DNA of 64,000 nucleotides from Calothrix sp. NIES-2098 (lineage in GTDB: Bacteria > Cyanobacteriota > Cyanobacteriia > Cyanobacteriales > Nostocaceae), in the NCBI GenBank assembly GCA_002368175.1, contig AP018172.1, positions 990,001-1,054,000 on the forward strand, in the 5' to 3' direction. Each line of letters begins with the position of its first letter. Position 1 is the stretch's first letter. The notes under the pieces were generated by a model, which saw nothing but the letters and a program-made list of their open reading frames with translations, had not been told where the DNA came from and made no database searches. The position numbers were made by a program, and so were the translations under genes. Positions 1 through 10,269 of this stretch are shown piece by piece.

Positions 1-1265
1 TCACTTCCGTTTCGTCCACAGCTGCTTGCCGCTACTGCTTCTACCTACGACGGAACGCTCCCCTACCGATTAATCACTTAATCCCACAGCTTCGGTACAT
101 CGCTTAGCCCCGTTCATTTTCGGCGCAAGAGCGCTTGACTAGTGAGCTATTACGCACTCTTTCAAGGGTGGCTGCTTCTAGGCAAACCTCCTAGTTGTCT
201 ATGCACTCTCACCTCCTTTCTCACTTAGCGATGATTTGGGGACCTTAGCTGGTGGTCTGGGCTGTTTCCCTCTTGACAATGAAGCTTATCCCCCACTGTC
301 TCACTGGCAATGTGTGCTCTGGGTATTCTGAGTTTGTCTCGATTTGGTACCGGTCTCCCAGCCCGCACCGAAACAGTGCTTTACCCCCCAGATATATTCA
401 TTACCGCTGCGCCTAAACACATTTCGGGGAGAACCAGCTAGCTCCTGGTTCGATTGGCATTTCACCCCTAACCACACCTCATCCGCCGATTTTTCAACAT
501 CGGTCGGTTCGGACCTCCACTTGGTGTTACCCAAGCTTCATCCTGGACATGGTTAGATCACCAGGGTTCGGGTCTATAAACACTGATTATCGCCCTTTTC
601 AGACTCGCTTTCGCTTTGGCTCCAGCATTCTCGCTTTAACCTACCAGTGCCTATAAGTCGCCGGCTCATTCTTCAACAGGCACGCGGTCATCCGTTGAAT
701 CGGACTCCCACTGCTTGTAAGCTGATGGTTTCATGTTCTATTTCACTCCCCTTCCGGGGTTCTTTTCACCTTTCCCTCGCGGTACTGGTTCGCTATCGGT
801 CACACAGTAGTATTTAGCCTTACGAGGTGGTCCTCGCTGATTCACATGGGATTCCTCGTGCCCCATGCTACTCGGGATTCAGCTACTATCTATAAAGTTT
901 TCGACTACAGGACTTTCACCTTCTCTGGTGCAGTATTTAGCTGCTTCGTCTAACCGCTAGATTCGATATCGCTGTCCCACTACCCCAAAGAGTAAACCCT
1001 TTGGTTTAGGCTTTTCCCCTTTCGCTCACCACTACACGGGGAATCTCTCAATTGATTTCTCTTCCTCCAGCTACTAAGATGTTTCAATTCGCTGGGTTGG
1101 CTCTTGACTGCCTATATATTCAGCAGCTAGTATTTAGGGTTGCCCCATTCGGACATCTCTGGCTCAATGTTTGCTTCCAACTCCCCAGAGCATTTCGTCG
1201 GTAACCACGTCCTTCTTCGCCTCTGTGTGCCTAGGTATCCACCATCAGCCCTTATTAGCTTGACC
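1..1265 (-). rRNA. rrl: 23S ribosomal RNA, 5' part (runs off the left edge)
   Basis: The reverse complement carries the conserved 5' domain of bacterial 23S rRNA, starting near 1265 with the stretch that reads AAGCTAATAAGGGCTGATGG followed by the GGATACCTAGGCAC region. Only about 1.26 kb of the roughly 2.8 kb gene lies in the window. It is the last visible gene of the rrn operon read from 3539 leftwards. The 5' end is placed by comparison with the usual start and may be off by a few bases. Confidence 0.95.
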
Positions 1266-1352
1266 ACAATTCCATTGGTTGCTATCCGCAAACACAACTA
1301 CTATTACAAATAATGTCTGTGTCTGCCTGCTATCTATCGCGTTACTATGCAG

Positions 1353-1364
1353 TTTTCAAGGTTC
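1353..1364 (-). promoter_or_regulatory. boxA antitermination element in the 16S-23S spacer
   Basis: The minus strand reads GAACCTTGAAAA, the cyanobacterial spacer boxA, about 90 nt before the 23S 5' end. The same 12-mer occurs in the operon leader at 3484-3495. By analogy with known rrn operons it recruits the NusB/NusE antitermination complex and helps RNase III processing. Confidence 0.75.
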
Positions 1365-1536
1365 TGGCTGGCTCAAACCCAGCAGTTCGACTTTGTATAA
1401 TTGTCGATTGCTGAATTTATCCACGATCTTTTATCTTATCACACTCTCACTGTCGCCACAAATATCATATCGTCTCTAGCTTTTGACTGCCATTGGTATA
1501 TTCACTTTTGTGACTGTCACAGTACTGTAGAGCATG

Positions 1537-1609
1537 TGGAGGTTAGCGGACTCGAACCGCTGACATCCTGCTTGCAAAGCAGGCGCTCTACCAACTGAGC
1601 TAAACCCCC
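1537..1609 (-). tRNA. tRNA-Ala (TGC anticodon)
   Basis: A 73-nt cloverleaf on the minus strand: acceptor GGGGGTT pairs with AACCTCC, the D-arm is AGCTCAGTTGGTAGAGC, the anticodon stem-loop holds TGC within CTTTGCAAG, and the T-arm contains GGTTCGAGTCC. CCA is not encoded. It sits in the rrn spacer between tRNA-Ile and 23S, the usual order. Confidence 0.97.
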
Positions 1610-1616
1610 ATCAACA

Positions 1617-1687
1617 ATTCAAAATTCAAAATTCAAAATTCAAAAGTAAAGTGTTTACTTTTGGCTTTTGGCTTTTAACTTTTGACT
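1617..1687 (-). repeat. Heptanucleotide tandem repeats and hairpin between the two spacer tRNAs
   Basis: Four perfect head-to-tail copies of ATTCAAA occupy 1617-1644. They are followed by a hairpin, AAAAGTAAA / TTTACTTTT (1642-1662), and then by a second run of 7-mers of the TTTTGGC / TTTTAAC type up to 1687. Short tandem heptamers of this kind are common in Nostocales and are typical of variable parts of the rrn spacer. No coding potential. Confidence 0.7.
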
Positions 1688-1696
1688 TGCTTCAGG

Positions 1697-1770
<74 letters not shown>

Positions 1771-1889
1771 AAAAAGAACCTCAATATAGTTTGAAAGCCT
1801 CAACAATTTCTGCGACCGACCTAGGGTATGACCATCTCAATATCTATTAACTGTGTGTTCTCGATATCTGAGTTGGGTAGGTCTCCCTA

Positions 1890-3376
<1,487 letters not shown>

Positions 3377-3483
3377 GTGATGAATTCGTTTGTTTAGCTC
3401 TTTTGACTGATTTTAACCTCAGTCAGGTTATTTTCTTTACTGACGCAGGCTAATTGTTGTATACTGGCTTTCAAACTATAATA

Positions 3484-3495
3484 TTTTCAAGGTTC
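3484..3495 (-). promoter_or_regulatory. boxA in the rrn leader
   Basis: The minus strand reads GAACCTTGAAAA about 110 nt before the 16S 5' end, identical to the spacer boxA. With the promoter at 3546-3574 it defines a leader of about 160 nt between the transcription start and 16S. Assigned an antitermination role by analogy with characterised bacterial rrn leaders. Confidence 0.7.
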
Positions 3496-3545
3496 GGTGT
3501 CCCTCCGGCGTCGCTCTTTCGCGCTCCGCTCTCAGGCACTTATCT

Positions 3546-3574
3546 AATATATCGAGCCTATCTTTTTTTGTCAA
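3546..3574 (-). promoter_or_regulatory. rrn operon promoter
   Basis: On the minus strand a perfect -35 TTGACA (3574-3569) is separated by exactly 17 nt from TATATT (3551-3546), predicting a start near 3539. It is a strong sigma-70-type promoter, as expected for an rrn operon. The remaining 110 nt up to glyQ, which is read the other way, would hold the glyQ promoter; I could not pick that one with confidence. Confidence 0.75.
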
Positions 3575-3687
3575 CTCTTTTTTTCGGAAAATTTTTTCGA
3601 GTTTATTTTTGCGTCTCACAACTGCCTACAGTGCTGGGTTTAAGTAACAATGATGGATGCACTGTGGTGACTAAGGAAAGGTAGAGC

Positions 3688-4569
3688 GTGAATTTTCAAT
3701 CGGTAATAGCGTCATTACATGAATTTTGGGGGAATCGGGGTTGTTTGATTGCCCAACCTTATGACATTGAGAAGGGAGCAGGCACCAAAAATCCGCATAC
3801 TTTTTTGAGAGCGCTGGGGCCAGAACCTTGGGCTGTCGCGTATGTGGAACCATGCCGTCGTCCTACGGATGGACGCTATGGTGAAAACCCCAATCGCTTT
3901 CAATACTATTACCAGTATCAAGTTCTGATTAAACCTTCGCCAGATAATATTCAAGAGATTTATCTCGATTCCTTGAGGGCGTTAGGTATTCGTCCAGAAG
4001 ATCATGATATTCGCTTTGTCGAAGACAACTGGGAAGATGCGACGGTAGGAGCTTGGGGTACTGGTTGGGAAGTGTGGTTAGACGGAATGGAAATTACTCA
4101 ATTTACCTACTTCCAACAATGCGGAGGGATTGACTGTCGTCCTGTTTCGATTGAAATTACTTATGGACTTGAGCGATTGGCAATGTATCTCCAGCAGGTG
4201 GAAGCTATTACTAAGATCCAGTGGACAGACAGTATTACATATGGTGATGTGTTTCTCCAAGCTGAAATTGAACAGTGTACTTATAACTTTGAAGCGTCGA
4301 ATCCGGAGATGTTGTTGACACTGTTTAATTTGTATGAGCAGGAAGCTACTCAATTGACGGAGCGAGGATTGGTTTTACCAGGCTTAGACTATGTAATTAA
4401 GTGTTCGCATACTTTTAATTTGCTGGATGCGAGAGGTGTAATTTCAGTTACTGAGAGGACTCGCTACATTGCTAGGATTAGGCATTTGGCACGGAAGGTA
4501 GCTACTTTATATGTTGAGCAAAGAGAGAAGCTGGGTTTTCCGTTGCTTAAAAATGCGGAAGTTAAATAG
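3688..4569 (+). CDS. glyQ: Glycyl-tRNA synthetase alpha subunit
   Basis: 293 residues, the usual length for the alpha chain of the bacterial alpha2-beta2 glycyl-tRNA synthetase, which charges tRNA-Gly with glycine in the cytoplasm. The family's N-terminal pattern FWGNRGCLIAQPYDIEKGAG and the central EPCRRPTDGRYGENPNR are both present. The start is GTG at 3688, preceded by AAGGAAAG. The beta-subunit gene glyS is not adjacent; the two are commonly unlinked in cyanobacteria. Divergent from the rrn operon, so transcription leaves this 300-bp region in both directions. Confidence 0.97.
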   Translation: MNFQSVIASLHEFWGNRGCLIAQPYDIEKGAGTKNPHTFLRALGPEPWAVAYVEPCRRPTDGRYGENPNRFQYYYQYQVLIKPSPDNIQEIYLDSLRALGIRPEDHDIRFVEDNWEDATVGAWGTGWEVWLDGMEITQFTYFQQCGGIDCRPVSIEITYGLERLAMYLQQVEAITKIQWTDSITYGDVFLQAEIEQCTYNFEASNPEMLLTLFNLYEQEATQLTERGLVLPGLDYVIKCSHTFNLLDARGVISVTERTRYIARIRHLARKVATLYVEQREKLGFPLLKNAEVK

Positions 4570-4658
4570 TTAGGACTCAAACAAAAATCGCTTTTATGGT
4601 TAATTGATCCAAATTGCCAAGAACGCCAAGAATCCATAGAGTATACTTAAGCCCTACT

Positions 4659-4692
4659 AACCCAGATTTCTCATAACTTAGAAATCTGGGTT
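4659..4692. terminator. 12-bp hairpin downstream of glyQ
   Basis: AACCCAGATTTC (4659-4670) is perfectly repeated in inverse at 4681-4692 around a 10-nt loop. It lies 90 nt after the glyQ stop and 47 nt after the end of the convergent membrane-protein gene. There is no T-run on either side, so it may be a weak terminator, an RNA-stabilising element or a dispersed palindrome. Confidence 0.45.
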
Positions 4693-4738
4693 AACAACTT
4701 AGAAGCTAATGAGGATAAATATAACTTCGCCTAGAATA

Positions 4739-5176
4739 CTATGAGTAAGGATCGGAGTGTTGTTCTGGTGAGACTGGTTGCTCGGTAGGTGGCGGTTCGG
4801 GAGGAGAAGCTTTGATCTGAGTTTGCAGAGCTTTACCGAGAACATAGGAAGTACTGCTAATACCTAATAAACCTAAAATCTGATCTGGAATAGCGGTGGG
4901 AAATGCTGGTGGTTTGCTACTAGTAATTATCAACACTAAACTCATGGAAATAACAAAGGTAAATATCAATAGCTGAAAGCGTGCCAAGCTTGCATCACCT
5001 GTGCTTTCACTCAGCAACATATCGAGATTAATACCTCTTTTTTTATCAGGTTTGTAATTCCAAGTTCCTTCCCAAATAAATATGAGAATGAATATTTCTA
5101 AAACTGCCACAAAAATGGTGATAGCACAACCGATAATCAGCGCCAGGACTACGAAAATATCGTTAATATTAGGCAC
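4739..5176 (-). CDS. Small two-helix membrane protein with LARFQ / LLGIS motif
   Basis: About 145 residues from a GTG start at 5176, preceded by GGAGGA six bases away; a longer frame from 5230 exists but has no such site. It has one helix near the N-terminus (FVVLALIIGCAITIFVAVLE), a charged loop with ESTGDASLARFQ, a second helix (LLIFTFVISMSLVLII), and a conserved-looking LLGISSTSYVLGKALQ segment before a Pro-rich tail. The start codon overlaps the stop of the next gene upstream (5169-5549) by 8 nt, so the two are translationally coupled. That gene looks like a distant paralogue. I recognise the pattern as a recurrent bacterial membrane-protein motif but know no function for it. Confidence 0.6.
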   Translation of the reverse strand: MPNINDIFVVLALIIGCAITIFVAVLEIFILIFIWEGTWNYKPDKKRGINLDMLLSESTGDASLARFQLLIFTFVISMSLVLIITSSKPPAFPTAIPDQILGLLGISSTSYVLGKALQTQIKASPPEPPPTEQPVSPEQHSDPYS

Positions 5177-5549
5177 GCTCTGTCCTCCGTTGTTTAAGAA
5201 TTGAAGATAACTTACCCCACAAATAGGCAAAGTTACTTCCTCCTAATGCAAATAGAAATTCTGTTCTGATTCTAGGCATACTACAAGAAAAATGCGATAC
5301 TTTACATATATTTAGATTATGTCTAAGGTCAAATAAGTAGTAAACAACAAATATTAAACTAAATAACAATAACTGCAATCGCTCTTGACTATATTTGCGA
5401 TCGTCTGTCTTGTCATATAGTAAATTTTTCAGATTTATTTTCTTTTTAAAAATCAGAAAAATAATAGAAGAGATTAAGCCTACAAGAAACAGCCAAATCT
5501 CAATCTGAATAAATTTAGATAAGACATTAAAGCCCCATTGTATTTCCAA
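5169..5549 (-). CDS. Small two-helix membrane protein, paralogue of the following gene
   Basis: 126 residues, ATG start at 5549. Order of features: an N-terminal helix (IWLFLVGLISSIIFLIF), a Lys-rich loop with NLLYDKTDDRKYSQERLQ, a second helix (LLLFSLIFVVYYLFDL), a Cys-containing loop (NICKVSHFSCSMP) and FLFALGGSNFAYLWGKLSSIL. This order matches the coupled downstream gene: RLQLLLFSL against RFQLLIFTF, and the FALGGSNFAYLWGK segment against LLGISSTSYVLGK. The pair may form a hetero-oligomer. Function unknown. The region is AT-rich compared with its neighbours. Confidence 0.55.
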   Translation of the reverse strand: MEIQWGFNVLSKFIQIEIWLFLVGLISSIIFLIFKKKINLKNLLYDKTDDRKYSQERLQLLLFSLIFVVYYLFDLRHNLNICKVSHFSCSMPRIRTEFLFALGGSNFAYLWGKLSSILKQRRTERA

Positions 5550-6435
5550 AATGTACCCTCCAACTTAAATATTGTGTTATTGCAATGCCTGCTAATACAG
5601 TCAATATCCTAAAGGGTGATTATTTTTTATACAATAGGTTAGATAAAATTTATTTTTATCTAAAATAATTTGATTTATCTTAAAAATTATTAACTTAAAA
5701 TTGAAAAAATATTTTTAAGAGGCTATATTTTGGGGCTTTAGTACTAAATTAAACTTTTGCATCACATAACACGCTTTTCAACAACTATTGCAATGCTTAT
5801 ACATACTTACCATTAAACCCAAGATAGTATGGTAAAGAATCCAGTCAAGACTATACCAACATTTTTGAGCGTGCATTGACATAACTTAATCTTGGGAATT
5901 ATTGTGAGGGAATAGGTAGGCGATCGCAGCACAACCAGATACAGTTAATAAGCTAACCAAAAATGCAGCCAATATAAAAGTAGACATATCAAGAGTTGTT
6001 TTGTTGTGTTTGTATAGTACTTACGCAATGTCTGCCTGTAATTTTGTGCAGCATTCCTGAGGAAAACTATATTTTTCTAATTTTTAAGCTAGCAATTGAA
6101 TATGACACAGCCATGACTACCTTGTGTCAATTTATTGTATATGTAACAATTCGCACCCTACCTCAACTTAGCAAATTGCATTTGATACTAAAGTTAAGAT
6201 TGTCTCAATGCTTGTGTATGGCTCTATCGTACTGAGCTAATAAACATTGAAATTATAGATTTTAAATTTTGGAAAAAAGTGCCAATTCTTATACCCTGCT
6301 TTCCTACTTTATCAATCTAAGCTGTGTCATAGCTGATTTTGGTTGCAGGAGCGATGTCTTAGGCAATTTCTAGCCTAGAGTAACTTTAAGAGCGAACGAC
6401 GAATGCCTAATTATCAGCTATTATCAAAGCTTTTC
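5550..6435. other. AT-rich intergenic region with one possible small gene
   Basis: About 890 bp without a conventional gene. 5620-5760 is very AT-rich (runs of A/T around TTTTTATCTAAAATAATTTG). The only candidate gene is the 33-codon frame at 5886-5987 described separately. A 79-codon frame on the plus strand at 5996-6235 has no ribosome-binding site and a Cys-rich, unlikely composition. I see no RNA gene here. Confidence 0.5.
5886..5987 (-). CDS. Possible 33-residue single-helix membrane peptide
   Basis: An ATG-started frame encodes a peptide beginning MSTFILAAFLVSLLTVSGCA and continuing AIAYLFPHNNSQD. It has one strongly hydrophobic segment and a short polar C-terminus, a layout shared by the small subunits of cyanobacterial photosynthetic and NDH complexes, but it matches none I know (PetM, PetN, Psb30). 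The Ser-Gly-Cys after a hydrophobic stretch also resembles a lipobox, which would leave a very short mature peptide. There is no clear Shine-Dalgarno sequence. It could be chance. Confidence 0.3.
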   Translation of the reverse strand: MSTFILAAFLVSLLTVSGCAAIAYLFPHNNSQD

Positions 6436-6813
6436 TCAAAAGCCCAACACTTGCATTGATTTTTCCAATACTTCTTTGGGACGAAAAGGTTTAGTTAGAT
6501 ACAGATCGGCACCCACATCAATTCCTTTTTGCTTATCAAATTCTTGCCCTTTAGCTGTCAACATCACGATGTAAATTTCAGTCATTTGCAGATCGTGCTT
6601 GACGGTATGGCAAACTTCTAAACCATTCATTTTAGGCATCATTACATCAAGAAAAACCAAGTTCGGTTTTTCAGTTTTAATAGTTTCGAGAGCTTCTTCT
6701 CCGTTTCTAGCAGTTAAGAGTTCAACTCCTTCGTCTTCCAATGCTTCTAGAGCTTGTTCCATCAAAGTCACGATATTAGGTTCATCATCAACAATCAAAA
6801 TTTTCTGAGTCAT
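6436..6813 (-). CDS. Stand-alone CheY-like receiver
   Basis: 125 residues, a single receiver domain without output domain. The acidic pair D9-D10, phospho-acceptor D56 (in VFLDVMMP), T86 and K108 (in YLTKPF) are all present, so it should be phosphorylatable. It follows a hybrid kinase by 74 nt on the same strand, so it is probably the last gene of a four-gene signalling operon (12547 to 6436) and receives phosphate from the kinases upstream. Target unknown. Confidence 0.9.
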   Translation of the reverse strand: MTQKILIVDDEPNIVTLMEQALEALEDEGVELLTARNGEEALETIKTEKPNLVFLDVMMPKMNGLEVCHTVKHDLQMTEIYIVMLTAKGQEFDKQKGIDVGADLYLTKPFRPKEVLEKSMQVLGF

Positions 6814-6887
6814 AGAGTCTCCAAGTTGTTTCTAAGAAATTTGAATTATAGTCAGTTGCCATTCTCCTCATCTGCCTGCTGCTAAAA

Positions 6888-9800
6888 TTAGCGTTCCGAA
6901 AGCATAATGAATAATACATTCTCCAACTCTTTTTCAAATCTGAGAGTTTTAACTAAGTCAGTTTCTTGAGACAAGATAGAATCGATAACAATCATGTCAG
7001 GTTTCACTGAGAGAGCTTTCTTAATGCATTCTTGGGGATTGGAAGCTTCAATCACGTTGTAGCCTTGAGTTTGCAGTACATCAGATATGGTTTTTAATGT
7101 TGATGCATTTTTATCGACAACCAATACTTTTTTATTAGAAGTACCCTGAGAAAGTAGCGAACCAATTTCGCTGCGAAGTTGCTCTGTATTGATGGGCTTA
7201 GTGAGATAGCGATCGATGCCAATGTGATATCCGCGTTCCTTATTTTCGATAATGGATAGAATAACGATCGGAATGTCTGCGGTATGAGGATCGTTTTTCA
7301 GGACTGCTGCTACATCAAAGCCGTTAATTTGAGGCATCATCACATCTAAAAGAATTAAATCAGGGCGGTTTGCTTTGATTTGTTGAATGGCGTCCATCCC
7401 ATCTTTAGCTTCTCGAACGTTATAGCCTTCGTTTTCTAGTTGTTGGCGAAGCAGTTCGCGAATATTGACATCATCATCTACTACCAGAATAGTTTTGCGG
7501 TTTTCTTCGAGTAGAGTGTTTGTGGTAATGACATGTTCTTTAAGTTGTTTAACCAATGCATCTAAATTTAGATTTGCATTGGTTTTTTGTAGATGCGTTA
7601 GCGGCTTGCCGAAAGCATCGCAAGTGTAGGTAGGAATGAGGAATGAGAAAGTACTGCCTTTACCTGGTTCGCTCTCTACCCAAATTCTACCGCCGTGATG
7701 ATCGACAATTTGTTTGCAGATGGGCAGCCCTAAGCCTGTACCTTTGGGTTTGTCGGTGAGGGTGTCACCAACTTGGCGGAATTTCTCAAACACTTTGGGC
7801 TGGTCTTCAGGTGCAATGCCTATACCTGTGTCGATTACACTGATACAAACACCATCATTCTGTTGTTGAATACGACAGGTGACAGAACCAGATTTGGTAA
7901 ACTTCACGGCGTTAGAAATCAGGTTGATCAAGACTTGCAATAAACGGTTGCGATCGCCTACGATTTGGGGCAATCCTGGTTCAATCTCGCTGATCAAGTG
8001 CAAGCCGTTAGTTTCAAATAAAGCGAATGTGGAAGTAGTTGCCCAATCGAGTAATTCAGTGGGGTCTAGAGGTTGCATCTGCCATTCCACCTTACCCGCT
8101 TCCATCTTGGCAATGTCTAAAACATCGTTAATTAAAGATGTCAACCGTTCTGCTTCCGATACAATAATGTTGAGATTGTCACTTACCCGCTTGATCGTTT
8201 TCTGAAGTTTACGGTCTTCGCTAGAAAGCATAGGAAACACATCAGTTTCTAGCTTTTCTTTAATAATCGAGGCAAAACCGAGGACAGAAGTTAATGGTGT
8301 GCGCAGCTCGTGGGAAACTGTGGAGATGAAGTCAGTCTTCATTTTGTCGATTTCTTTTTCCGCAGTTACATCTCGAATCAGCAGCGCTGACCCGAAGCAA
8401 GTAGCAGGTTCTTTATTTACTGCTGTTTTGAAAATGGCGGTCGCTACTGCTTGACCAATGCGTTCCTTCGCCAGTGCAATTTCAGCAGCAAACACTTCTT
8501 GCGGATTAGATTGGGTTTGTTCAATGAGATTTGCTAAACCAGCGATCGGCAGATCCCGATAATGACCGTTGAGGTTGGTAGCTGTTAATCCATGCATGGC
8601 TAAAAAAGCAGGATTGAAGTGAGTGATTTGTCCAGTGATATCTGTCACCAATAAACCATCTGCTAAGTTATCCAAAATCGCATTTAAACCCTGCGCTTCT
8701 GCTAAGGTATTTTGCAAGGCAGCTGTTCGTTCTGCAACTCTAGCTTCTAGTTCTTGATTTAGTTGGCGTAGAGCCATTTCTGCTTGCTTACGGGCAGTGA
8801 TATCAGTATTAATTTCGAGTATGGCGCTAGGTTGACCATCAATGTCTCGTTGCAATGTCCAGCGGCTCTGGACAGTAATCTCTTTGCCATCATGGGTGAG
8901 ATGTTGCACTTCTCCTTCCCAATTTCCTTGCTCTAATAACTCTGCTACAATTAACTCTTTCGGTTTGGGAAAGATTTTCTTGATAAATTTTTGAATATAT
9001 TGGTCTTTTACTTCCTCACGCATCCAACCGTAGAGCCTTTCCGCACCTTGATTCCAGTACAAGATTTTGTCGGTCATATCGCGCACAATGATGGCATCGC
9101 TGGAATGATTCAACATATCTAATAAACGTTGATTCTCGGCTTCTGCTAGCTTGCGATCGTGAATATCTGTACAGGTGCCAATCCATTCGCGGATGCTGCC
9201 GTCTGCTTCTAAAACGGGGGCACCACAAACTGAAAAGTAGCGGTAGGTGCCATCCTTGGCACGTAGCCGATATTCGGTTTGATAGGTACTTCGGTTCGCC
9301 ACCGCCGCGCTCCAAGCTTCAAAGGAATGGGCGCGATCGTCGGGGTGAATAGGATCGATCCAGCCCCAACCGTCAACTTCCTCTTCAGTTTGGCCTGTAT
9401 AGGCAATCCAGGTGAGCATTTCACTGCTGATACCCAATCCTTCGGGAGAAGCCCCCCAAAAAATTTGTGAGGTAGCAGTCACTAAAGAGCTATATCGTTC
9501 TTTTAGCCGCTGATTTTCGGCTTCTGCTAACTTGCGATCGTGAATATCTGTACAAGTACCAATCCACTCTCGAACGCTGCCATCTTCTTCGATGACAGGG
9601 GCACCCCAAACCCAAAAGTAGCGATAGTTGCCATCCTGACCCCGAATGCGATATTCAAGTTGATACATGCTCAAGTTTGCTACAGCTTTACCCCAAGCTT
9701 CTCCGGTATAGCCGCGATCGTCGGGATGAACAGCATCAATCCAGCCTCCGTTTTCAGCTTCGGCTAATGTTTGCCCTGTGTAGGCTATCCAATCTTCCAA

Positions 9801-10259
9801 TTCAAAGCAAATTCCTTCTGGCGAACTGACCCAAATGATTTGTGTATTAGTTTTGATCAAAGAGCGATATCTTGCTTCATTCTGTTTCAGGATTTTTTCA
9901 GATCTTTGGCTTTCTTTTTGAGCAAGCCTGATGTCGGTTATATCCTCTACACTTGACCAGATCAGCTGTTCTCCATCTTTTTCAATTATTTTTCCGGAAA
10001 CTCTGACCGGAACTAAGTGCCCATATTGATGAATGAACTCCTGTTCGCAAGGCCCGTAGCGACCAGTGAGTTTCAAATCTTCTAAAATGGCTGGCTCAAG
10101 GGTATAACTAAGATTTAGAGCTTCCGGGACAGTACGACCTAAAATAGCAGCATAAGCAGGGTTGGTGTCAATTAAAGTCCCATCCATCCGGCACAATACC
10201 AGACCAACGGGACATTTTTCTAAAAGCTGACGATTGTATTCCTCAAGTTGGCTAGACAT
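6888..10259 (-). CDS. Soluble multi-PAS hybrid histidine kinase with two C-terminal receivers
   Basis: 1123 residues, no membrane segment. Domains in order: PAS (about 10-115), PAS-PAC (130-245), PAS-PAC (255-372), PAS (378-495), short coiled coil (495-520), PAS (522-640), HisKA with H650 in STVSHELRTPL, HATPase (760-877: N-box NLISNAVKFT, DTGIGI, KGTGLGL), receiver 1 (922-1035, D972, K1021) and receiver 2 (1043-1123). Receiver 2 is cut short: it has VLVVDK and D1093 but ends in FIMLSER, before the conserved Lys and last strand. PAS-PAC modules 2 and 3 are close duplicates, each ending IREWIGTCTDIHDRKLAEAE or nearly so. It lies 10 nt after the GAF kinase gene. Ligand unknown. Confidence 0.92.
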   Translation of the reverse strand: MSSQLEEYNRQLLEKCPVGLVLCRMDGTLIDTNPAYAAILGRTVPEALNLSYTLEPAILEDLKLTGRYGPCEQEFIHQYGHLVPVRVSGKIIEKDGEQLIWSSVEDITDIRLAQKESQRSEKILKQNEARYRSLIKTNTQIIWVSSPEGICFELEDWIAYTGQTLAEAENGGWIDAVHPDDRGYTGEAWGKAVANLSMYQLEYRIRGQDGNYRYFWVWGAPVIEEDGSVREWIGTCTDIHDRKLAEAENQRLKERYSSLVTATSQIFWGASPEGLGISSEMLTWIAYTGQTEEEVDGWGWIDPIHPDDRAHSFEAWSAAVANRSTYQTEYRLRAKDGTYRYFSVCGAPVLEADGSIREWIGTCTDIHDRKLAEAENQRLLDMLNHSSDAIIVRDMTDKILYWNQGAERLYGWMREEVKDQYIQKFIKKIFPKPKELIVAELLEQGNWEGEVQHLTHDGKEITVQSRWTLQRDIDGQPSAILEINTDITARKQAEMALRQLNQELEARVAERTAALQNTLAEAQGLNAILDNLADGLLVTDITGQITHFNPAFLAMHGLTATNLNGHYRDLPIAGLANLIEQTQSNPQEVFAAEIALAKERIGQAVATAIFKTAVNKEPATCFGSALLIRDVTAEKEIDKMKTDFISTVSHELRTPLTSVLGFASIIKEKLETDVFPMLSSEDRKLQKTIKRVSDNLNIIVSEAERLTSLINDVLDIAKMEAGKVEWQMQPLDPTELLDWATTSTFALFETNGLHLISEIEPGLPQIVGDRNRLLQVLINLISNAVKFTKSGSVTCRIQQQNDGVCISVIDTGIGIAPEDQPKVFEKFRQVGDTLTDKPKGTGLGLPICKQIVDHHGGRIWVESEPGKGSTFSFLIPTYTCDAFGKPLTHLQKTNANLNLDALVKQLKEHVITTNTLLEENRKTILVVDDDVNIRELLRQQLENEGYNVREAKDGMDAIQQIKANRPDLILLDVMMPQINGFDVAAVLKNDPHTADIPIVILSIIENKERGYHIGIDRYLTKPINTEQLRSEIGSLLSQGTSNKKVLVVDKNASTLKTISDVLQTQGYNVIEASNPQECIKKALSVKPDMIVIDSILSQETDLVKTLRFEKELENVLFIMLSER

Positions 10260-10269
10260 GGTTATTTCT

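Noticed and set aside
5996..6235. 79-codon plus-strand frame in the gap after the membrane-protein pair
   Set aside because: No ribosome-binding site, Cys-rich unnatural composition, AT-driven.
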